This document shows, piece by piece, positions 58,612-64,000 of a DNA stretch of 64,000 nucleotides; position 1 is the first letter of the stretch; every line of letters begins with the position of its first letter. Both the position numbers and the translations under genes were made by a program. The DNA lies in NCBI GenBank assembly GCA_029817715.1, contig JARUPY010000292.1:3985001-4049000 (forward strand). The letters are read 5' to 3'. Source of the DNA: Melastoma dodecandrum (taxonomy: Eukaryota > Streptophyta > Magnoliopsida > Myrtales > Melastomataceae). The notes under the pieces are model-generated. The model had not been told where the DNA came from, searched no databases, and worked only from the letters and a program-made list of their open reading frames with translations.

Positions 58612-60168
58612 CTATCGGGGGCTTACTTCGCCCGGCAGAACATCCGTCAAGCCGAGTTTGCCGGGGTTGAGGATGCCCTTCGGATCGAGAGCCCGCTTGA
58701 CCGTTTCCAGCACGGGGAAGGCGCTGCCGAGGCCCGCGCGCATATACGGCGCGCGCAGCATCCCGACACCGTGATGGTGGCTTAGCGCCGCCCGGTGCTT
58801 GAGGAGCACGGCGTTCGCGGCGTCCCAGGCCTTGCGGTACCAGTCGCCCCGCTCCGCGACCGCGACCTCGCCCCGGAGGGAGAAGTACAAGCAGGCGCCG
58901 TCGACATAGGCGTGCGACTGGTGCGCGGACCCGGCGAGCGTGCCCGGGACCGCGGCGATGGCGGCGACGACCTCGTCGTAGATCTGCGGAAGCTGGCTCC
59001 AGGGCCCCGTCATCTCAAGTGTGTCGGAGACGAAGCCGGGGCTCGGCGTGAAGCCCTCGCTGCTCTTGCCGGTGAGGTAGCGGGTGTCGAGCCAGCGCTC
59101 CAGGGTCGCGTCGGCGTCCAGCACCGCACCCCGTTCCTTGCAGACCTGCTCGCTGATCGCCAGCACCGCATCGACCATCGCGCGCGGTCCCTCGTCGGCC
59201 ACGAGGAGCACGTTGAGGTCGGGGCGACCGAACTGCAAGCCGCTCTCCAGGCCGTCGTAGAGCCGCAGGGCGGCCGGGTTAGCCCCACGCTGCAAGATCT
59301 CGCGGCAGACGTCGAGACCGGTGGCGAAGCTCTCGAAGCCGTAGGCGATGGCGCGGCCGTAATCGGGCAGGCGGTGCACCTTGAGGCGCAGACGCACGAT
59401 GACACCCAGCGTCCCCTCGGAGCCGATGAACAATTGGAGGAGATCCGGCCCAAGCGCCGCGCGGGAGTAGCCACCCAGCGTCACGAGGCTGCCGTCGGCC
59501 AGGACGACGTCCATACCGTAGACCATGTCCTCGATCTTGCCGTAGCGGGTCGAGAGCTGACCGGCGCCGCGGCACGCGACCCAGCCGCCCACCGTGCTGA
59601 TCGCGTACGACGACGGCCAGTGCCCCATCGTCATTCCGTACTCGCGCTGGATGGTCTCCTCGAAGATGTCGCCGAACATGCCGGCTTCGACTTCGACGAT
59701 CTGGCTCTGGCGGTCGAAGCCGATCATCCGGTCGACGCCGCAGACGTCGAGGACGATGCCGCCGCGGACGGGCAACGCCGCGCCGGTGACGTTGCTGCGA
59801 CCCGCCGAGACCGTCACCGGCAGGGCGGCCGCGTGGGCGATCCGCATCACCGCCTGCACCTGTGCCACGGTCGAGACCTTCACGATCGTCGCAAGCGGCG
59901 TGGCCGGTTTACCGGCGGTCTCGGTCATCATCGAGCCGGCCCACCAGTCGCGTGTCCACGCGACCACGTCGGCGGTCTCCGTGACGACCGAGTCGGCCGC
60001 CTGCCGGAGGGCGTTCAGTTCGGCCTCGCCGACGGCCACCGGATCGCGCTGGAGGCCGGGCGTCGCGGTGGGAGCAGGCACACGCGCCGCGAAGGCCGGT
60101 GGCGTCGGCGCCCCGACCACGTACCGGCCCCGGTTGTACCCGCGCCGGATCGCTTCCTTGCTCAGCAT
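58612..60168 (-). CDS. FAD-binding oxidoreductase (alkyl-DHAP synthase-like)
   Basis: 518 residues from ATG 60168, one base after the glpD stop. It is a PCMH/FAD-binding-4 protein: VKVSTVAQVQAVMRIAHAAA, PVTVSAGRSNVTGAALPVRG (FAD loop), SSYAISTVGGWVACRGAGQL, TRYGKIEDMVYGMDVVLADG and the C-terminal LKHRAALSHHHGVGMLRAPY with NPGKLG. The SHHHG motif and overall order resemble bacterial relatives of alkylglycerone-phosphate synthase. The true substrate in a glycerol operon may be glycerol 3-phosphate or a related alcohol. Ether-lipid synthesis is possible but not shown. Confidence 0.85.
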   Translation of the reverse strand: MLSKEAIRRGYNRGRYVVGAPTPPAFAARVPAPTATPGLQRDPVAVGEAELNALRQAADSVVTETADVVAWTRDWWAGSMMTETAGKPATPLATIVKVSTVAQVQAVMRIAHAAALPVTVSAGRSNVTGAALPVRGGIVLDVCGVDRMIGFDRQSQIVEVEAGMFGDIFEETIQREYGMTMGHWPSSYAISTVGGWVACRGAGQLSTRYGKIEDMVYGMDVVLADGSLVTLGGYSRAALGPDLLQLFIGSEGTLGVIVRLRLKVHRLPDYGRAIAYGFESFATGLDVCREILQRGANPAALRLYDGLESGLQFGRPDLNVLLVADEGPRAMVDAVLAISEQVCKERGAVLDADATLERWLDTRYLTGKSSEGFTPSPGFVSDTLEMTGPWSQLPQIYDEVVAAIAAVPGTLAGSAHQSHAYVDGACLYFSLRGEVAVAERGDWYRKAWDAANAVLLKHRAALSHHHGVGMLRAPYMRAGLGSAFPVLETVKRALDPKGILNPGKLGLTDVLPGEVSPR

Positions 60169-60169
60169 G

Positions 60170-61846
60170 TCACGCTGCTCCCATGAGGATGGATTTTTCC
60201 CGCTCGACCGCCGTGCGGTAACGGCCGACCTGATCGGCGGTCGCCGCGGCGGACAGGCCGAGTTCGGCCTGCAGGAGTTCGCCGACGCGCGCCGCGGCCT
60301 GTGCGGAGGCATCGCGGGCCTTCAGCCGCGTTCGCATGCGTCGCGACAGGACGTCGTCGACCGTGCCTGCAAGTTCGTGGCGGATGGCGTAGACGACCTC
60401 CCCCTCGGTGTAGGGCAGGCCCTCGACGATCGGCTTCGCCAGCCGGGGATCGTTCGCCAGGATGTCGCTGACGAAGCAGGCCTCGGTGCCGTAGCGTTCG
60501 CCGAGATGGGCCTCGAGCCCGCCCGAGGCGACGATGGCTTCCGGGTCGTAGCCAGCGGCGCCGAGCAGGTAGGCCGACTTGGTCTTGCAGGGGCGCTTGC
60601 CGTCGATCACCCGCTGGGCGGCATCGATCGTCTGCTCCGCCATGTGGCGGGAGGTGGTGAGCTTGCCGCCGACGATGGTCACCAAGCCGTCGGCCGCCAC
60701 GTCGATCTTGTGGTCCCGTTTGACCTCCAGCGTCTTGCCGCCGGGCGGGGCGACGAGGGGGCGGCACCCCGCGATGCTGCCCACCGCGTCCTCCGGCTGG
60801 AGGTCGGTCTTGAGGGCGGAGCGCGCACCTTCCAGGAGGAAGTCGAGGTCCTTGCGGGTGCAATGCACGTCGTCGAGGCTGCCCTCGTAGTCCTCGTCCG
60901 TGGTGCCGAGATACGAGACGTCGCCCCACCGGGTGATCGTCGCCCGCCGGCTCCGGCCCGGGACCGGGATCGTGACCGTGCAATCGTTGCGGATCTTCAG
61001 CCAGGGGATCGCCACATGGACACCCTTGGCCGGGCGGATGTGGAGGCTGCGCTCGGCGCCCTTGCGCAGGCCGGCCCAGTCCCGCAACCACACGCCGGTC
61101 GCCATGATGACGACGCGGGCCCGGACGCGGATCTCGCGTCCGTCCGCCTCGATCACCGCGCCGTCCACCTTGCCTGCGGCGTCCCGGGTGATGTCGCTCG
61201 CCTTGGCGTGGTTGGCCACCGCGGCCCCGTGGAACGCGGCGGTCCGCGCCAGCGTCAACGTGAGCCGCGCGTCGTCGACACGGGCGTCGAAATACATCAG
61301 GCCGCCTGTCAGCCCCTCCTCGCGGAAGGTCGGGCAATGAGAGAGAACCTGCTCGCGGGTGAGGGTCTGGTGGAGGATCCCTTCCCGCCAGCCGCCGGCG
61401 AGGTCGTAGGTCCAGAGCAGGCCCTCGAAGGCCTTCGCGAAGCGCTTGTCGAAGATGCCGTTGCGCTCAAGGATCGGGAACAGGAACGGCAGGCGCTGCA
61501 CCAGGTGGCGCGCATTGCGGCGCAGGCGCTGCCTTTCGTGGAGCGAATGCCGAACGAGGCCCAGGTTGCCCTGCTCGATGTAGCGCAGGCCCCCGTGGAC
61601 CATCTTGGAGGATTTGGAGGAGGTACCGGAGGCGAAATCGTCCTTCTCCACCAGTGCCACGCGATAGCCGCGCAGGCTGGCATCGAGGGCCGTGTAGGCA
61701 CCGGTGATGCCGCCGCCGATGATGAGCATGTCGAACGTCTCGTCGCCCATGCGGTCGAGCTGCTCCCGGCGGTCGAGCCGAAGCGGGTCGCGCAAAGTCA
61801 TCGCCGCCGCCTCTCGCCGGGGGCGTCGGGTGGGGAAAAACTTCAT
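60170..61846 (-). CDS. glpD: Aerobic glycerol-3-phosphate dehydrogenase
   Basis: 558 residues from ATG 61846, which overlaps the kinase stop (ATGA); ATG 61801, preceded by GAGAGG, is an alternative. It oxidises glycerol 3-phosphate to dihydroxyacetone phosphate at the inner membrane with quinone as acceptor. The FAD site is DMLIIGGGITGAYTALDASL, followed by the GlpD signature TSSKSSKMVHGGLRYIEQGN. Other marks are RPAKGVHVAIPW, TITRWGDVSYLGTTDEDYEG and GGKLTTSRHMAEQTIDAA. The C-terminal helical domain of DAO_C type is present. Confidence 0.95.
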   Translation of the reverse strand: MKFFPTRRPRREAAAMTLRDPLRLDRREQLDRMGDETFDMLIIGGGITGAYTALDASLRGYRVALVEKDDFASGTSSKSSKMVHGGLRYIEQGNLGLVRHSLHERQRLRRNARHLVQRLPFLFPILERNGIFDKRFAKAFEGLLWTYDLAGGWREGILHQTLTREQVLSHCPTFREEGLTGGLMYFDARVDDARLTLTLARTAAFHGAAVANHAKASDITRDAAGKVDGAVIEADGREIRVRARVVIMATGVWLRDWAGLRKGAERSLHIRPAKGVHVAIPWLKIRNDCTVTIPVPGRSRRATITRWGDVSYLGTTDEDYEGSLDDVHCTRKDLDFLLEGARSALKTDLQPEDAVGSIAGCRPLVAPPGGKTLEVKRDHKIDVAADGLVTIVGGKLTTSRHMAEQTIDAAQRVIDGKRPCKTKSAYLLGAAGYDPEAIVASGGLEAHLGERYGTEACFVSDILANDPRLAKPIVEGLPYTEGEVVYAIRHELAGTVDDVLSRRMRTRLKARDASAQAAARVGELLQAELGLSAAATADQVGRYRTAVEREKSILMGAA

Positions 61847-63381
61847 GTCGAAGTAGGCTCCATCTGTCCGAGGAGGTCGGCATGGTTCAGTTCCGCCCCG
61901 ACACGCGCGTGCCAGAGCGTCCGCCGGACCTCACGCGCCTGAGGGTCGAGGCGGGGCGCGAAGACCTCGTCCCCGCCCTCGGCAGGGTCGCGTACGGGGA
62001 TCCCGTCCCACATCAGGCCCGAGGATCCCGCGAGGAACGCGGCACCCCGCAGGCTCGCGCGGGCGGTGTCCCGCTTGCGCCGGATAGGCACCCCGGCGAG
62101 GTCCGCCTGCATCTGCAGGAGGTCGTCGCTGCCCGAGAGGCCACCGCCGACGATCAGCTCGTCCACGGCGACCCCCGCAACGGCCGCGTCGGCTTCCACG
62201 CAAGTGGCGACGGATTGCGCGATTCCCTCCAGGACGCTTCGGGCCACCTGAGCGCGCGAGGTCGCCAAGGACAGGCCGGACAGGGAGGCGTGGGCCAACG
62301 GCTGCATCGCCGGCACGCGCATCCCGGTGAGCGCCGGAATGAAGGTCACGCCGCCGGTATCGCTCGCCTCGGAGGCCGCGCGGCAGAGGGCGGCGGCGTC
62401 CTCGAACCATCCGAGCTTGTCGCAGAGCCAAGCCAGGGCGGAGCCCGTCGTCGCCACGAAGCTCTCGACGGCGTAGTGCGTCGTGCCGTCCTGGCGGCGG
62501 GCGCACATCGCCGTCGTCCCCCGGTGCAGGCCCGGCCACATCGGCCGATCGGGACCGGTGATAAGATCGACGAAGCTCCCCGTGCCGTGGATGCACATCG
62601 CCTGACCCCGATGGAGGCAGCCGAGACCGATGGCGCCGGCATGCTGGTCCCCGAGGCTCGCGAGGATTGGGACGTCGATCCCGAGGAGGGCCGGGTCGGT
62701 GCGGCCGAGATCGTCGGCATCCTGCCGCAACTCCGGCAGCAGGTCGGTCGGGAAGGCTACGGCGTCCAGCCAGTCGGTGCAGTAGCGGTGCCCGGCCAGC
62801 GCGTAGGCGCCGGCCGAGGTCGCGTTGGTGGGCGTCGTGGCGTAGGTCCGGCCGGCCGTCAGCTGCCAGAGCAGCCATGTATCGACCGTGCCGAAGCCGA
62901 GGCGCCCCCGGCCGAACGCACCCGCAACAGCTTCGCTGTCTCGGATCTGTCGGACGGCCCAGTAATAGGGGGACCGGCCGCCCGTCGGGCGCCCGGCCTC
63001 CGCCATCAGGCGCTCGTCCCAGCGTGCGCCGAGTCGATCGAGCTCGGCGGCGTAGCGGGTGTCCTGCCAGACCATGGCGCGTGCGAGCGCCCGACCGGTG
63101 CTGCGGTCCCAGAGCACGCTGGTGGCGCGCTGGGTGGCGAGCGCGAGGGCCACGATACGCTGACCCTCGTCCCGAGCCCGTTTGATCGTCCCCCGGCAGG
63201 CCGCCAGCGTCCTTTCGAGCAGGACGTCGGCATCTTGCTCGACGACCCCCGGCCGGGGGGCTTCGACGGTCAGCGGCTCGTAGTGGAGGCAGCCGACCTC
63301 GCCTTCGACCGAGACCGTCGCGGCACGGGTGCCGGACGTTCCCGCGTCGATGGCCAGGATCACGTCGTGCGATCCGGACAT
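61843..63381 (-). CDS. FGGY-family carbohydrate kinase, glycerol kinase-like
   Basis: 512 residues from ATG 63381, where the protein begins with the ATP-binding strand VILAIDAGTSGTRAATVSVE; the frame is open to 63501. It also has TQRATSVLWDRSTGRALARA, VWQDTR, the GDQHAGAIGLG metal/sugar loop and the FGGY C-terminal GGGLSGSDDLLQMQADLAGV. It differs from classical GlpK in several places (DQHA rather than DQQA), so another polyol is possible. Next to glpD and glpP, glycerol is the best guess. It would phosphorylate substrate brought in by the MFS protein just upstream. Confidence 0.88.
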   Translation of the reverse strand: MSGSHDVILAIDAGTSGTRAATVSVEGEVGCLHYEPLTVEAPRPGVVEQDADVLLERTLAACRGTIKRARDEGQRIVALALATQRATSVLWDRSTGRALARAMVWQDTRYAAELDRLGARWDERLMAEAGRPTGGRSPYYWAVRQIRDSEAVAGAFGRGRLGFGTVDTWLLWQLTAGRTYATTPTNATSAGAYALAGHRYCTDWLDAVAFPTDLLPELRQDADDLGRTDPALLGIDVPILASLGDQHAGAIGLGCLHRGQAMCIHGTGSFVDLITGPDRPMWPGLHRGTTAMCARRQDGTTHYAVESFVATTGSALAWLCDKLGWFEDAAALCRAASEASDTGGVTFIPALTGMRVPAMQPLAHASLSGLSLATSRAQVARSVLEGIAQSVATCVEADAAVAGVAVDELIVGGGLSGSDDLLQMQADLAGVPIRRKRDTARASLRGAAFLAGSSGLMWDGIPVRDPAEGGDEVFAPRLDPQAREVRRTLWHARVGAELNHADLLGQMEPTST

Positions 63382-63383
63382 GG

Positions 63384-64000
63384 TCAGGGCTTCACGACGG
63401 CGGAGGTCAGAATCGGCGATAGCGCGCCGACCCGGTCGGCCGCGAATTGCGGCGCGTCGGGCTCGTTGTCGGGGTTGATCGTAGTCCGGGTCGGATCCCA
63501 ACGGATGGAGAAGCAGATCAGGCTCGCCACGAAGGGCACGGCCGACAAGATCAGGAAGGTGTTGTTGAGGCCGTAGCGCTCCCGGAAGATCGGGAAGATC
63601 AGCAGGCCGACTGCCGCACCGATCGAGCCGAGAGCACCGATCACGCCGTTGGCGCCAGCCCGCAACTCACCCCGGAAGGAGAGTGAGGACAGGCTCTTGC
63701 CGTTGGCGCCGGGGCCGCCGGAATGGAACAGGATGAAGAGCGAGGGCACGATGGCGGCAGCCCAGATCGGCAGCTTGTCGCCGAACAGGCCTAGGATCAG
63801 AAGCATCGCGAACACCGCTGCGAAGCCGAAGGCCGCTGCCCGACGCAGGCCCAGCGCCCGTCCGATGGCCGGAGAGAGGAAGCCGCCGGCGATGCCGAAG
63901 ACATTGAACAACAGGGCGCCGAGCGTAGCGAAAACGAATTCCTTCCCGAAGATCGCGGCGCTGATGAGCGGCAGGTACCAGCCGATGGCGAAATACTGGA
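63384..64000 (-). CDS. MFS transporter, cut by right edge
   Basis: The frame is open from the window edge to its stop at 63384, giving about 205 C-terminal residues. Six or so membrane helices are visible: YFAIGWYLPLISAAIFGKEF at the edge, then PAIGRALGLRRAAAFGFAAV, LPIWAAAIVPSLFILFHSGG and NGVIGALGSIGAAVGLLIFP. A loop GANGKSLSSLSFRGELRAGA is typical of MFS sugar- or polyol-type carriers. It is the first visible gene of the leftward glycerol operon, 2 bp before the kinase, and probably imports glycerol, glycerol 3-phosphate or a related polyol. An internal TTG at 63911 is not the real start. Confidence 0.85.
   Translation of the reverse strand, partial: QYFAIGWYLPLISAAIFGKEFVFATLGALLFNVFGIAGGFLSPAIGRALGLRRAAAFGFAAVFAMLLILGLFGDKLPIWAAAIVPSLFILFHSGGPGANGKSLSSLSFRGELRAGANGVIGALGSIGAAVGLLIFPIFRERYGLNNTFLILSAVPFVASLICFSIRWDPTRTTINPDNEPDAPQFAADRVGALSPILTSAVVKP

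Overview
The window looks like the chromosome of a high-GC alphaproteobacterium, most likely Methylobacterium or a close relative in the Rhizobiales. This is inferred from composition, a CtrA-type promoter box and gene content; there is no rRNA gene or other species marker. It mixes ordinary metabolic operons with an accessory region, at about 5-26 kb, that holds giant repeat proteins, insertion sequences and lower-GC glycosyltransferase genes.

Region 1 (1-15.9 kb) is a secretion and surface-protein locus. A leftward type I secretion operon (ABC exporter, HlyD adaptor, Sel1-repeat protein) is divergent from a 1144-residue collagen-like protein built of Gly-Ala-Thr triplets. A second collagen-like protein of 1546 residues lies beyond an IS630-type element. 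The two giants share a C-terminal module of about 60-75 residues and similar downstream hairpins. All three transcription units carry the same box, TTAA-N7-ATAAC, 150-205 bp before their start codons. The simplest reading is one co-regulated system that exports two collagen-like fibres.

Region 2 (16-26 kb) holds an IS701-type element with perfect ends, then a lower-GC island. The island encodes a two-domain glycosyltransferase, a second glycosyltransferase-like protein, a Tat-type exported HExxH protein and a DUF707 protein fused to a discoidin carbohydrate-binding domain. Its position beside Thr-rich repeat proteins suggests surface glycosylation.

Region 3 (26-34 kb) has an orphan SsuA-like binding protein and a complete D-glucarate operon: LysR regulator, kdgD, MFS permease, gudD and a ketoglutarate-semialdehyde-type dehydrogenase. 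Region 4 (34-39.5 kb) has three Tad pilus-type proteins (one TadG/vWA, two TadE-like), two coiled-coil hypothetical proteins and a 69-residue protein. A 3' fragment of tRNA-Thr(CGT) at 39.68 kb is a likely attachment-site scar.

Region 5 (40-43 kb) is a TetR regulator divergent from a short-chain dehydrogenase and an iron-sulfur/SCP2 fusion. Region 6 (43.6-55.7 kb) is a candidate selenium or arsenosugar-type locus. It contains a four-gene glycosyltransferase/radical SAM operon with overlapping stops and starts, a DoxX-like protein, a PhnCDE-type ABC transporter resembling putative selenate importers, a second radical SAM protein, a HAD hydrolase, selD, a nucleoside phosphorylase and the 3' remnant of a selenoneine-synthase-like (senA/egtB-type) gene.

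Region 7 (56-57.8 kb) holds five small unknown genes, two of them tandem paralogues. Region 8 (58 kb to the right edge) is a leftward glycerol operon: MFS transporter (cut by the edge), FGGY kinase, glpD, an FAD oxidoreductase of the alkyl-DHAP synthase type and a GlpP-type regulator.
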